Positions 21,132 through 30,352 of a stretch of DNA of 64,000 nucleotides are shown piece after piece (within the stretch, counting starts at the first letter, position 1; each line of letters starts with the position of its first letter). Source of the stretch: Citrobacter sp. FP75 (lineage in GTDB: Bacteria > Pseudomonadota > Gammaproteobacteria > Enterobacterales > Enterobacteriaceae); contig NZ_JAFDOE010000003.1 of assembly GCF_018342065.1 (NCBI RefSeq), positions 186,001-250,000 on the forward strand, written 5' to 3'. The notes beneath the pieces were generated by a model. That model was not told the origin of the DNA. It saw only the letters and a program-made list of their open reading frames with translations, and did no database searches. The position numbers and the translations under genes are program-made.

Positions 21132-21149
21132 GACCCCGCTTGCGGGGTC
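21132..21149 (+). terminator. Intercistronic hairpin between xapA and xapB
   Basis: GACCCCGC (21132-21139), loop TT, GCGGGGTC (21142-21149), perfect, followed by TTACTTTA rather than a clean T run. The A run lies on the left, so as a terminator it is stronger on the minus strand. For xapAB it probably gives partial termination or mRNA protection. Confidence 0.55.
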
Positions 21150-21174
21150 TTACTTTATGGCAAGGAACGGAAAA

Positions 21175-22431
21175 ATGGGTATCGCATCTCGCTTAAAACT
21201 CATGTCGTTTTTGCAATATTTCATCTGGGGAAGCTGGCTGGTAACCCTGGGTTCTTACATGATTAACACCCTGGATTTTACCGGCGCGAACGTCGGTATG
21301 GTCTACAGTTCGAAAGGGCTGGCCGCGATCATTATGCCAGGCATTATGGGGATCATTGCCGATAAATGGCTGCGTGCCGAGCGCGCCTACATGCTTTGCC
21401 ATCTGGTGTGTGCGGGCGTGTTGCTATACGCCACAACCGTTACCGATCCCCAGACCATGTTTTGGGTGATGTTGGTTAATGCAATGGCTTATATGCCGAC
21501 GATTGCGTTATCGAACAGCATCTCATACTCGTGCCTTGCGCAATCGGGTCAGGATCCTGTCACCGCGTTCCCGCCAATTCGTGTGTTTGGCACTATAGGC
21601 TTTATTGTGGCGATGTGGACGGTCAGCCTGGTGGGGGTGGAGCTGAGCAGCGCGCAGCTGTATATCGCTTCAGGCGCATCGCTGCTGCTGGCTCTGTATG
21701 CGCTGACGCTGCCGAAAATTCCGGTTGCGAAGAAAAAAGAATCCGCCACGCTTGCCAGTAAACTGGGGCTGGATGCGTTTGTGCTGTTTAAGAACCCGCG
21801 AATGGCAATCTTTTTTCTGTTTGCCATGATGCTGGGAGCGGTGCTGCAAATTACCAACGTCTTTGGTAATCCGTTCCTGCATGATTTTGCCCGTAACCCT
21901 GAGTTTGCCAACAGCTTTGTGGTGAAATACCCCTCCATTTTGCTGTCTGTTTCTCAGATGGCGGAGGTGGGCTTTATCCTTACTATTCCGTTCTTCCTTA
22001 AACGCTTTGGCATTAAAACGGTAATGCTGATGAGCATGCTGGCGTGGACGCTGCGCTTTGGCTTCTTTGCCCTTGGCGATCCGTCTCCGTCTGGTTTTGT
22101 GCTGCTGTTGATGTCGATGATCGTTTACGGTTGTGCGTTCGATTTCTTCAACATCTCGGGGTCAGTATTTGTGGAGCAGGAAGTTGACTCGAGCATTCGC
22201 GCCAGTGCGCAGGGGCTGTTTATGACCATGGTTAATGGCGTTGGTGCGTGGGTTGGGTCAATTTTAAGCGGTATGGCTGTGGACTATTTTTCTGTCGATG
22301 GTGTCAAAGACTGGCAAACCATCTGGCTGGTGTTTGCCGCTTATGCGCTGGCCCTGGCGGTTATCTTTGCATTGTTCTTTAAATATAAGCATGAGCCTGA
22401 ACCCCTGGCGCAAAAATCACCGGCACATTAA
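21175..22431 (+). CDS. xapB: Xanthosine permease XapB
   Basis: A 418-residue MFS nucleoside:H+ symporter (NupG family) with 12 transmembrane helices; it imports xanthosine and other nucleosides. The sequence follows E. coli XapB throughout (SFLQYFIWGSWLVTLGSYM). I chose the ATG at 21175 (SD AAGGAACGG; E. coli-like N-terminus); an in-frame ATG at 21130 would start inside the upstream hairpin. A terminator follows. Confidence 0.95.
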   Translation: MGIASRLKLMSFLQYFIWGSWLVTLGSYMINTLDFTGANVGMVYSSKGLAAIIMPGIMGIIADKWLRAERAYMLCHLVCAGVLLYATTVTDPQTMFWVMLVNAMAYMPTIALSNSISYSCLAQSGQDPVTAFPPIRVFGTIGFIVAMWTVSLVGVELSSAQLYIASGASLLLALYALTLPKIPVAKKKESATLASKLGLDAFVLFKNPRMAIFFLFAMMLGAVLQITNVFGNPFLHDFARNPEFANSFVVKYPSILLSVSQMAEVGFILTIPFFLKRFGIKTVMLMSMLAWTLRFGFFALGDPSPSGFVLLLMSMIVYGCAFDFFNISGSVFVEQEVDSSIRASAQGLFMTMVNGVGAWVGSILSGMAVDYFSVDGVKDWQTIWLVFAAYALALAVIFALFFKYKHEPEPLAQKSPAH

Positions 22432-22440
22432 TGTTCCAAT

Positions 22441-22475
22441 AACGGCGGGGTTCTGCTACCCGCCGTTTCATTTTC
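22441..22475 (+). terminator. Terminator after xapB
   Basis: AACGGCGGG (22441-22449) pairs with CCCGCCGTT (22459-22467), then TCATTTTCT. Confidence 0.75.
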
Positions 22476-22531
22476 TGTGATGCAATGTGGTAACTTTGCG
22501 CATTGTCCTTCATCTCAGGAGCGCATTATCC

Positions 22532-23416
22532 ATGGAACGCACGCACCGTATCGATCTGAAGTTACTGCGTTATTTTCTTGCTGTCGCAGAAGAACTGCAC
22601 TTTGGACGCGCTGCTGCTCGCCTGAACATGTCACAACCGCCGCTTAGTACGCACATCAAAGAGTTAGAACAACAGCTCGGCACTTTGCTATTTATCCGTC
22701 ATTCCCGCAGCGTGGCGTTAACCCACGCCGGAAAGGTTTTGATGGAGGAGTCGCGCCGGCTGTTATCCAGTGCCAATCAGGCACTGGCAAGAGTGGAGCA
22801 GATTGGTCGCGGTGAGGCAGGGCGAATTGAGCTCGGCGTCATCGGTACCGCAATGTGGGGAAAAATGCGCCCGGTGATGCGGCGTTTTCTGAAGGAAAAT
22901 CCCAACGTTGAGGTGCAGTTTCGCGAGAATATGCCCGCAATGCAGATGACGATGCTGGAACGACGTGAACTGGATGCGGGAATCTGGCGGATGGCCACTG
23001 AGCCTTCCCCTGGGTTTACCAGTCTGCGCTTACATGAGTCATCTTTTCTGGTTGCCATGCCTGAAGAACATCCTCTTACCGTCTATGAATTTGTACCGTT
23101 GGAGGCACTAAGGAATGAATATTTTGTCACGATGCCTTCCATACATACTGACTGGGCATTTTTACAGAGAGTTTGCCTGAGTGCCGGGTTTTCCCCGATG
23201 ATTATTCGTGAGGTGAGGGAACCGCAAACGGTGCTGGCGATGATCAGTATGGGCATTGGTATTACGTTGATTGCAGATAGCTATGCGCAAATGAGCTGGC
23301 CTGGCGTGGTTTTCCGACCATTAGAAGAACGTATTCCAGCGGATTTGTATATTGTCTATGAACAGCCGCAGGCTACGCCCGCGCTGGAAAAACTGGTGGC
23401 GGCTTTGACGACATGA
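22532..23416 (+). CDS. xapR: LysR-type regulator XapR
   Basis: A 294-residue LysR protein, activator of xapAB with xanthosine as inducer (known in E. coli). The helix-turn-helix HFGRAAARLNMSQPPLSTHI is near residues 23-42. Start at 22532 follows CAGGAGCG and matches the E. coli N-terminus; 15 in-frame upstream residues are not family sequence. Unlike many LysR genes it is downstream of and parallel to its targets. It ends at the bidirectional terminator shared with the tRNA operon. Confidence 0.94.
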   Translation: MERTHRIDLKLLRYFLAVAEELHFGRAAARLNMSQPPLSTHIKELEQQLGTLLFIRHSRSVALTHAGKVLMEESRRLLSSANQALARVEQIGRGEAGRIELGVIGTAMWGKMRPVMRRFLKENPNVEVQFRENMPAMQMTMLERRELDAGIWRMATEPSPGFTSLRLHESSFLVAMPEEHPLTVYEFVPLEALRNEYFVTMPSIHTDWAFLQRVCLSAGFSPMIIREVREPQTVLAMISMGIGITLIADSYAQMSWPGVVFRPLEERIPADLYIVYEQPQATPALEKLVAALTT

Positions 23417-23425
23417 TTTTTATAA

Positions 23426-23486
23426 ATCGCAGATAGTAAAAAAGCGCCTTTAGGGCGCTTTTTTACATTGGTGGGGCGTGCAGGAT
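23426..23486. repeat. tRNA-Lys tail plus terminator, upstream copy
   Basis: A 61-bp segment repeated at 23582-23642 with a single mismatch. It contains a bidirectional terminator (A6 and T6 around the GCGCC stem, 23438-23464) and the last 18 bases of a tRNA-Lys (23469-23486, minus strand) without the rest of the tRNA. It is a tRNA 3'-end remnant left by duplication. Confidence 0.85.
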
Positions 23487-23581
23487 GACTCGCTGCGCTC
23501 GCCCTTCGGGCCGTCGCCGTGAACGGCTCCGTTGTTTCGCTACGCTCAACACCGAACCTGCTGCAGGTTCGAATCTTACAG
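23487..23581. repeat. tRNA-linked spacer repeat
   Basis: About 95 bp between the two tail copies. It includes a perfect palindrome GAACCTGC-T-GCAGGTTC at 23554-23570 that imitates a tRNA T arm on both strands. The TTCGGGCC...TTCGCTACGCTCAACACC stretch looks like sequence I have seen beside tRNA genes in other enterobacteria. No gene is supported. Confidence 0.6.
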
Positions 23582-23642
23582 ATCGCAGATAGCAAAAAAG
23601 CGCCTTTAGGGCGCTTTTTTACATTGGTGGGGCGTGCAGGAT
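23582..23642. repeat. tRNA-Lys tail plus terminator, functional copy
   Basis: Second copy of the 61-bp repeat. Here the terminator (23594-23620) lies directly after the complete tRNA-Lys on the minus strand and ends the Val-Val-Val-Lys operon. Confidence 0.85.
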
Positions 23643-23700
23643 TCGAACCTGCGACCAATTGATTAAAAGTCAACTGCTCTACCAACTGAGCTAACGCCCC
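23625..23700 (-). tRNA. tRNA-Lys (anticodon TTT)
   Basis: 76 nt including an encoded CCA. The acceptor stem GGGGCGT pairs with ACGCCCC; the anticodon loop CTTTTAA and T loop TTCGAAT are standard. It is last in a four-tRNA minus-strand operon, at the same place as E. coli lysV. Confidence 0.96.
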
Positions 23701-23704
23701 GAAG

Positions 23705-23780
23705 TGGTGGGTGATGACGGGATCGAACCGCCGACCCCCTCCTTGTAAGGGAGGTGCTCTCCCAGCTGAGCTAATCACCC
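23705..23780 (-). tRNA. tRNA-Val (anticodon TAC), copy 1
   Basis: 76 nt with encoded CCA; acceptor GGGTGAT pairs with ATCACCC, anticodon loop CTTACAA. T loop reads TTCGATC, as in the middle copy. Only four bases separate it from tRNA-Lys. Confidence 0.96.
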
Positions 23781-23826
23781 ACTTCGGTACTTCACATTAT
23801 TGTAAGAAATCCAGCTGGCGAGAAAG

Positions 23827-23902
23827 TGGTGGGTGATGACGGGATCGAACCGCCGACCCCCTCCTTGTAAGGGAGGTGCTCTCCCAGCTGAGCTAATCAC
23901 CC
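23827..23902 (-). tRNA. tRNA-Val (anticodon TAC), copy 2
   Basis: 76 nt, identical to copy 1, with encoded CCA. Spacers before and after share CATTATTGTAAGAAA-like and TTTCTTACATTA-like sequence, pointing to tandem duplication. Confidence 0.96.
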
Positions 23903-23948
23903 ACTTCTCAATTTCTTACATTACACGGCGGAGACTACATAAAGTAGT

Positions 23949-24024
23949 TGGTGGGTGATGACGGGTTCGAACCGCCGACCCCCTCCTTGTAAGGGAGGTG
24001 CTCTCCCAGCTGAGCTAATCACCC
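23949..24024 (-). tRNA. tRNA-Val (anticodon TAC), copy 3
   Basis: 76 nt with encoded CCA. It differs from the other two by one base in the T loop (TTCGAAC instead of TTCGATC). It is promoter-proximal in the operon. Confidence 0.96.
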
Positions 24025-24041
24025 CCGCTGTGTGGAGTCGC

Positions 24042-24069
24042 ATTATAGGGAGAGTTGAAAATGAGTCAA
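24042..24069 (-). promoter_or_regulatory. Promoter of the Val-Lys tRNA operon
   Basis: Minus strand: -35 TTGACT (24069-24064), 16-bp spacer, -10 TATAAT (24047-24042), then a GC-rich discriminator GCGACTCC typical of stringently controlled stable RNA promoters. Confidence 0.88.
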
Positions 24070-24282
24070 CGCATTTTCTAAAGAAATTGTTCGTTCGTCG
24101 TAAATTTAAGCAAAACGATCGCAAAACCATCCATGCGGCATGATTTGTATACGAAAATGGCAAAGCGTGATGTTCCAACCTGAACAACATTGAGGAATCA
24201 GACCACGGTGATAGAATACCAGCCTGATAATCTTCCCAGGATTTGCCGGTTGTCGGCATCTTTATAAACGTAAGGCCATTTC

Positions 24283-25698
24283 ATGAAAATCAAAACTCGC
24301 TTCGCGCCTAGCCCGACAGGTTATCTGCACGTCGGCGGTGCGCGTACTGCTCTTTATTCCTGGCTTTTTGCACGTAACCATAGCGGTGAGTTTGTGCTGC
24401 GTATTGAAGACACCGATCTCGAACGCTCCACGCCGGAAGCTATCGAAGCTATTATGGATGGTATGAACTGGCTCAATCTGGAGTGGGATGAAGGCCCGTA
24501 TTTCCAGACCAAACGTTTTGATCGCTACAACGCCGTTATTGATGAGATGCTGGAAGCGGGCACGGCGTATAAATGCTACTGCTCCAAAGAGCGTCTGGAA
24601 CAGTTGCGTGAAGATCAGATGGCGAAAGGTGAGAAGCCGCGTTACGACGGGCGCTGCCGCCATGGTCACGAACATCATGCCGACGATGAACCTTGCGTGG
24701 TGCGTTTTGCCAACCCGCAGGACGGTTCCGTTATATTTGACGACCAGATCCGTGGACCGATTGAATTCAGCAACCAGGAACTGGACGATCTGATCATCCG
24801 CCGTACCGACGGTTCCCCAACCTATAACTTCTGTGTGGTTGTTGATGACTGGGATATGGAAATTACCCACGTCATTCGTGGTGAAGACCATATCAACAAC
24901 ACCCCGCGTCAAATCAACATCCTGAAAGCGCTGAACGCGCCGGTACCGGTTTACGCCCACGTGTCGATGATCAACGGTGACGACGGTAAAAAGCTGTCCA
25001 AACGTCACGGTGCGGTCAGCGTCATGCAGTATCGCGACGACGGCTACCTGCCGGAAGCGCTGCTGAACTATCTGGTGCGTCTGGGCTGGTCCAGCGGCGA
25101 TCAGGAAATCTTTACTCGCGAAGAGATGATCAAACTGTTCTCTCTCGGCGCGGTCAGCAAATCGGCGAGCGCGTTCAATACCGAGAAACTGCAGTGGCTG
25201 AACCATCACTACATTAACTCTCTGGCACCAGAATATGTGGCAACGCACCTGCAGTGGCACATTGAGCAGGAAAATATCGATACTCGCGTCGGCCCACAGC
25301 TGTCTGAGCTGGTAAAACTGTTGGGTGAGCGCTGCAAGACACTGAAAGAGATGGCGCAGAGCTGCCGCTACTTCTATGAAGACTTTGCTGAGTTCGATGC
25401 AGATGCCGCGAAGAAACATTTACGTCCGGTAGCGCGTCAGCCGCTGGAAGTGGTGCGTGACAAGCTGGCCGCAATTAGCGAGTGGACCGCTGAAAACGTG
25501 CACCACGCGATTCAGGCAACTGCTGATGAGCTGGAAGTGGGTATGGGTAAAGTCGGGATGCCGCTGCGCGTTGCGGTGACCGGTGCAGGTCAATCCCCGG
25601 CGTTAGACGTGACAGTGCATGCGATTGGTAAATCCCGCAGCATTGAGCGTATTAACAAAGCGCTGGCGTTTATTGCTGAGCGTGAAAGCCAGCAGTAA
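24283..25698 (+). CDS. gltX: Glutamyl-tRNA synthetase
   Basis: A 471-residue class I aminoacyl-tRNA synthetase that charges tRNA-Glu. The HIGH-type motif is in [14 protein letters not shown] (residues 8-21) and the KMSKS-type motif is KLSKRHG. A zinc-site cluster (CYCSKERLE... CRHGHEH) is in the middle. Length equals that of E. coli. It is divergent from the tRNA operon and ends at a strong bidirectional terminator shared with yfeCD. Confidence 0.98.
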   Translation: MKIKTRFAPSPTGYLHVGGARTALYSWLFARNHSGEFVLRIEDTDLERSTPEAIEAIMDGMNWLNLEWDEGPYFQTKRFDRYNAVIDEMLEAGTAYKCYCSKERLEQLREDQMAKGEKPRYDGRCRHGHEHHADDEPCVVRFANPQDGSVIFDDQIRGPIEFSNQELDDLIIRRTDGSPTYNFCVVVDDWDMEITHVIRGEDHINNTPRQINILKALNAPVPVYAHVSMINGDDGKKLSKRHGAVSVMQYRDDGYLPEALLNYLVRLGWSSGDQEIFTREEMIKLFSLGAVSKSASAFNTEKLQWLNHHYINSLAPEYVATHLQWHIEQENIDTRVGPQLSELVKLLGERCKTLKEMAQSCRYFYEDFAEFDADAAKKHLRPVARQPLEVVRDKLAAISEWTAENVHHAIQATADELEVGMGKVGMPLRVAVTGAGQSPALDVTVHAIGKSRSIERINKALAFIAERESQQ

Positions 25699-25713
25699 GA
25701 CCGGCTGAGAGAT

Positions 25714-25748
25714 AAAAAAACGGCAGGAGCGCATCCTGCCGTTTTTTT
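25714..25748. terminator. Bidirectional terminator between gltX and yfeD
   Basis: Seven A, CGGCAGGA (25721-25728), loop GCGCA, TCCTGCCG (25734-25741), seven T. It works on both strands for the convergent genes. Confidence 0.93.
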
Positions 25749-25753
25749 GGCAT

Positions 25754-26146
25754 TTATTCGGACTCACCAATACCCAGACGGGTGAGGAAACTGCGGATAC
25801 CTTCGCGAGAAAGAAACAGTGCCAGCTTTTCTTGTTCCGCGGGCGACATGTTATCCAGTGCGCTGATTATCTGACGACAGGCGTGACTGCGGACAACGTG
25901 CGTGTATTCTGCCACGGGTTCTTCAGCCTGATAAAACTCAGGGGTTTTGCGAAAAGCAGGGATATTGAGAATAAATTCCCGAACGCCAGCATCAATATGA
26001 ATAAGTCTTGCACGACCACCTTTCACGCCGGGAAACTTTTCGGTTTTCCAGTTTTGTTCTCTGACCCAACGATTGACCGTTTGTTTGGCAACGCCAAGAC
26101 ATTCAGCCAGTTCTTCGGTGGTCATTTTGCTGCGTAATTTTTTCAT
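25754..26146 (-). CDS. yfeD: Putative DNA-binding protein YfeD
   Basis: A 130-residue protein with an N-terminal MerR-like/excisionase-like helix-turn-helix (TTEELAECLGVAKQTVNRWV, about 9-28) followed by KGGRARLIH and a helical C-terminal half. Homologous to YfeC, its upstream neighbour, so the pair arose by duplication. Target and role are unknown. One base separates its ATG from the yfeC stop. Confidence 0.88.
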   Translation of the reverse strand: MKKLRSKMTTEELAECLGVAKQTVNRWVREQNWKTEKFPGVKGGRARLIHIDAGVREFILNIPAFRKTPEFYQAEEPVAEYTHVVRSHACRQIISALDNMSPAEQEKLALFLSREGIRSFLTRLGIGESE

Positions 26147-26147
26147 A

Positions 26148-26510
26148 TTATTTGCTGTCGCGGATCCCTAAGCGTTGTAACAAACCCGTAATGCCTTCAC
26201 GCAGGAGCAGGGACGTAAACATTTTCTGTTCTGCTGGGGTCATTTCTTTCGCGAGGGTTATCAGCAGTGTTTCAATAGATGAGTCGCCCGCAAAAGAGAC
26301 GTTATCTGATAAACCTTCAGCTGAACGCTCTGCGCTGCGGATGTATTCACGAACTTGTTCGGTGACGTGAACCAGACGGGCTTTTCCGCCCTGAACGCCC
26401 GGTTTTGGTGACGTAGCCCAGCCTTCCTTGCGCACCCATTTATTGATGGTCTGTCGGCTGTAACCGGTCAGATTAGCAAGTTCTTCTGGCGTCATCCGTT
26501 CCTTGAACAT
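26148..26510 (-). CDS. yfeC: Putative DNA-binding protein YfeC (DUF1323)
   Basis: A 120-residue paralogue of YfeD with the same layout: helix-turn-helix (TPEELANLTGYSRQTINKWV, about 7-26), QGGKARLVH, then a helical tail ending GLLQRLGIRDSK. First of a two-gene minus-strand operon. Regulated genes are unknown. Two diverged DNA-binding proteins in tandem suggest heteromer formation (inference). Confidence 0.88.
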   Translation of the reverse strand: MFKERMTPEELANLTGYSRQTINKWVRKEGWATSPKPGVQGGKARLVHVTEQVREYIRSAERSAEGLSDNVSFAGDSSIETLLITLAKEMTPAEQKMFTSLLLREGITGLLQRLGIRDSK

Positions 26511-26670
26511 AACGATTCCCTGAGTAGTCGTGGGGTTAATTAGTGGTTCATTTTATAGCACCATTTTACTAGAAACCGTGACGCGTTTAACTACTGAATG
26601 CGAGTTGTTGCGCAATGTTCTTCATTTGCCTGCTTTTTCAGCGATTGAATTCAGTGAGTTAATTTTGCCG

Positions 26671-26699
26671 TTGACACGCGCGAAGGGAATTCATATTAT
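26671..26699 (+). promoter_or_regulatory. Promoter of the tandem tRNA-Ala genes
   Basis: TTGACA (26671-26676), 17-bp spacer, TATTAT (26694-26699), then GC-rich CCGCCCG at the start region. Confidence 0.9.
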
Positions 26700-26731
26700 G
26701 CCGCCCGTCAACTCGACAAGCTTTACGTGAC

Positions 26732-26807
<76 letters not shown>

Positions 26808-26845
26808 AATTTAATCCCAATAAATTTGGTACGTAATAGCATCGT

Positions 26846-26921
26846 GGGGCTATAGCTCAGCTGGGAGAGCGCCTGCATGGCATGCAGGAGGTCAGCGGTT
26901 CGATCCCGCTTAGCTCCACCA
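26846..26921 (+). tRNA. tRNA-Ala (anticodon GGC), copy 2
   Basis: 76 nt with CCA. Same as copy 1 except that the anticodon stem is CCTGC/GCAGG: base pair 28-42 is C-G here and T-A in copy 1. Confidence 0.97.
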
Positions 26922-26930
26922 AAATTGAAA

Positions 26931-26956
26931 CCCTCGCTGAAAAGCGGGGGTTTTTT
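26931..26956 (+). terminator. Terminator after tRNA-Ala genes
   Basis: CCCTCGCT (26931-26938), loop GAAA, AGCGGGGG (26943-26950), six T. Confidence 0.9.
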
Positions 26957-27015
26957 GTTTACACTTCCTGCCTGATTCTCTGGTTTCTCCGTGTAGATTG
27001 CCAAATTACGGATAT

Positions 27016-27039
27016 AAAAAAACCGGGGAAATCCCCCGG
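27016..27039 (-). terminator. nupC terminator
   Basis: CCGGGG (27023-27028) pairs with CCCCGG (27034-27039); the A run at 27016-27022 gives the T tail on the minus strand. Confidence 0.85.
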
Positions 27040-27066
27040 CCTTATCACTACGATGTTGTCTTGGTC

Positions 27067-28269
27067 TTACAGCACCAGCGCTGCGATTGACGCAGACAGA
27101 ACGCTCACCAGCGTAGAGCCGTAGACCAGCTTCAAACCAAAGCGGGAAACCACGTTACCTTGCTCTTCATTCAGGCCTTTAATCGCGCCTGCGATGATAC
27201 CGATGGAAGAGAAGTTAGCGAAGGAGACCAGGAACACAGAAATGATGCCTTCCGCGCGTGGAGAGAGCGTAGAGGCGATTTTCTGCAGGTCCATCATCGC
27301 GACGAATTCGTTGGAAACCAGTTTAGTGGCCATGATACTGCCCACCTGCAGCGCTTCGCTGGACGGCACACCCATCACCCATGCAACCGGGTAGAAGATG
27401 TAACCCAGGATGCCCTGGAAGGAGATGCTGTAGCCAAACCAGCCGGTAACGGTGGCGAACAGGGCGTTCAGCGCGGCAATAAGCGCGATGAAACCAATCA
27501 GCATGGCGGCTACGATAATCGCCACTTTGAAACCTGCCAGGATGTATTCACCCAGCATTTCGAAGAAGCTCTGGCCTTCGTGCAGGTTAGACATCTGGAT
27601 ATTTTCTTCGCTGGCATCCACGGTGTAAGGGTTGATCAGCGACAGTACGATAAAGGTGCTGAACATGTTCAGAACCAGCGCAGCAACGACGTATTTGGGT
27701 TCCAGCATGGTCATGTACGCGCCGACGATGGACATGGAAACGGTAGACATTGCCGTCGCTGCCATAGTGTACATGCGGTTGCGTGACATCTTGCCGAGAA
27801 TATCTTTATAGGCAATAAAGTTCTCGGATTGACCTAAGATCAGCGAGCTGACGGCGTTGAAGGATTCCAGCTTGCCCATACCGTTGATTTTGGATAACAG
27901 GAATCCAATCGCGCGGATGATAACCGGCAGAACGCGGATATGCTGCAAAATACCGATCAGGGCGGAAATGAAGACGATTGGGCACAGTACTTTCAGGAAG
28001 AAGAATGCCAGACCTTTATCGTTCATGCTGCCGAAGACAAAGTTTGTCCCTTCATTAGCAAACCCGAGCAGTTTTTCAAACATCTCGGAGAAGCCTCTCA
28101 CGAAGCCCAGCCCGACATCAGAGTTCAGGAAGAACCATGCAAGTAACACTTCGATAACAAGCAATTGAATAACATAACGAATGCGAATTTGTTTACGGTT
28201 ACTGCTTGCCAGCAGTGCGAGTGCCGCAACCACGGCAAGGGCCAGGACAAAATGAAGAACGCGGTCCAT
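27067..28269 (-). CDS. nupC: Nucleoside permease NupC
   Basis: A 400-residue inner-membrane H+/nucleoside symporter of the concentrative (CNT) family. It imports pyrimidine nucleosides and adenosine. CNT motifs [12 protein letters not shown] and NEFVAMM are present. Length and sequence follow E. coli NupC. It is divergent from mntH. In E. coli, CRP and CytR control it; a CRP-like site is visible upstream. Confidence 0.97.
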   Translation of the reverse strand: MDRVLHFVLALAVVAALALLASSNRKQIRIRYVIQLLVIEVLLAWFFLNSDVGLGFVRGFSEMFEKLLGFANEGTNFVFGSMNDKGLAFFFLKVLCPIVFISALIGILQHIRVLPVIIRAIGFLLSKINGMGKLESFNAVSSLILGQSENFIAYKDILGKMSRNRMYTMAATAMSTVSMSIVGAYMTMLEPKYVVAALVLNMFSTFIVLSLINPYTVDASEENIQMSNLHEGQSFFEMLGEYILAGFKVAIIVAAMLIGFIALIAALNALFATVTGWFGYSISFQGILGYIFYPVAWVMGVPSSEALQVGSIMATKLVSNEFVAMMDLQKIASTLSPRAEGIISVFLVSFANFSSIGIIAGAIKGLNEEQGNVVSRFGLKLVYGSTLVSVLSASIAALVL

Positions 28270-28352
28270 ATTTGCTCCAAATATGAGGCAGGTTTAATTT
28301 TCATGCACATTCTATGTAACAACACCAAAGAAAACGAGATCAAACACACACT

Positions 28353-28380
28353 ATAATAAGGACCTGTGACGGGATTCAAA
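28353..28380 (-). promoter_or_regulatory. nupC promoter with CRP-like site
   Basis: Minus strand -10 TATTAT (28358-28353). Immediately upstream TTTGA-N6-TCACA (28380-28365) fits the CRP pattern TGTGA-N6-TCACA at nine of ten positions. CytR co-control is expected from E. coli but no site is claimed. The rest of the 28270-28540 gap is AT-rich with no gene. Confidence 0.55.
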
Positions 28381-28544
28381 ATTAGTGATCGGTAAGACAC
28401 TTCCGTGATGTTTAGTATGGAAGTGAAAAGTTATGTCATTGTGCTAATCTGATAACATTAATTAAACATCTCACCTGTGTTGCCAGATCCCTGATCTATT
28501 TATAGACCAACGCTATCAAAGAAATCATTTTTATCCATTAAAAT

Positions 28545-28563
28545 GAATTTGATAATCATTCTC
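28545..28563 (+). promoter_or_regulatory. Fur box of mntH
   Basis: The 19 bases GAATTTGATAATCATTCTC match the Fur consensus at about 15 of 19 positions. Located 52 bp before the mntH ATG. It fits known Fur control of mntH. Confidence 0.8.
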
Positions 28564-28578
28564 AACTGGCGTAATTTG

Positions 28579-28600
28579 AAATATAGCAAAGGCTATGTTT
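28579..28600 (+). promoter_or_regulatory. MntR operator of mntH
   Basis: Inverted repeat with ATAGC (28583-28587) and GCTAT (28592-28596) around AAAG, extended by AT-rich flanks. It matches the E. coli/Salmonella MntR box upstream of mntH and lies just before the ribosome site. Confidence 0.8.
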
Positions 28601-28605
28601 TTTGA

Positions 28606-29853
<1,248 letters not shown>

Positions 29854-29856
29854 GAA

Positions 29857-29881
29857 AAAAGAGCCCGCAGGCTCTTTTGTT
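29857..29881. terminator. Terminator between mntH and ypeC
   Basis: AAAAGAGCC (approx. 29858-29866) pairs with GGCTCTTTT around CGCA; usable by both convergent genes. Confidence 0.8.
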
Positions 29882-29884
29882 ACA

Positions 29885-30223
29885 TTAATGATGGTGGCCA
29901 TGACCTCGTCCGCGGTCCTTTCCGCGACCGCGATGGTCATCGCGATCGTTCCAGCCTTCACGGTAACCGCGCTCGTAAGCTTTGCGCTTATCCCAGCCGC
30001 GATGATTTCCGTTATCATGACGCCACCAGCGATTTTTGCGCCATTCATAATTATTGTGCCAGTAACCCCGGTCGCGCCAGTGCCCGCCATCCCAGTAGTT
30101 ACCATAATTGTCGCGATCGCCAATTTGTAATTTTATTGATGGCAGCAGGGTGATTTCGCCAGCGTTTACGGCCAGCGGCGTAAAAGCCAATAAGGCTGCA
30201 GCCAGAATCAGTGACCTGAACAT
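29885..30223 (-). CDS. ypeC: DUF2502 periplasmic protein YpeC
   Basis: A 112-residue exported protein: signal peptide [21 protein letters not shown], then a short hydrophobic stretch and a very aromatic, Arg/His/Gly-rich tail ([19 protein letters not shown]; ends GHGHHH). It matches E. coli YpeC. Function unknown; the His-rich tail next to mntH might bind metal (inference only). Convergent with mntH. Confidence 0.88.
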   Translation of the reverse strand: MFRSLILAAALLAFTPLAVNAGEITLLPSIKLQIGDRDNYGNYWDGGHWRDRGYWHNNYEWRKNRWWRHDNGNHRGWDKRKAYERGYREGWNDRDDHRGRGKDRGRGHGHHH

Positions 30224-30274
30224 TTTTTTCTCTCCTTCACGATCGAGCCGTAGCCGGCCTGTTAACGCAATATT

Positions 30275-30294
30275 ACGGGGCAGTAAAGCCCCGT
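30275..30294. terminator. Hairpin after the aldo-keto reductase gene
   Basis: ACGGGGC (30275-30281) pairs with GCCCCGT (30288-30294), loop AGTAAA. T tract is weak on either strand. Confidence 0.5.
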
Positions 30295-30352
30295 TTAATC
30301 GCCTTAACTCTTAAATCATAAAAGAGAGCACTTTTTGTTAATAAATGTGTCT

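Noticed and set aside
23356-23778. 140-codon minus-strand frame across tRNA-Lys and repeats
   Set aside because: Runs through real tRNA genes and a tRNA-linked repeat; such frames are known false annotations.
23705-24024. Three 76-base repeats as a CRISPR array
   Set aside because: They fold as tRNA-Val genes with CCA ends and unequal spacers.
24262-25419. 385-codon open frame on the minus strand opposite gltX
   Set aside because: It mirrors the codon structure of gltX, has no ribosome site, and gltX is a certain gene; long antisense frames are common in GC-skewed codons.
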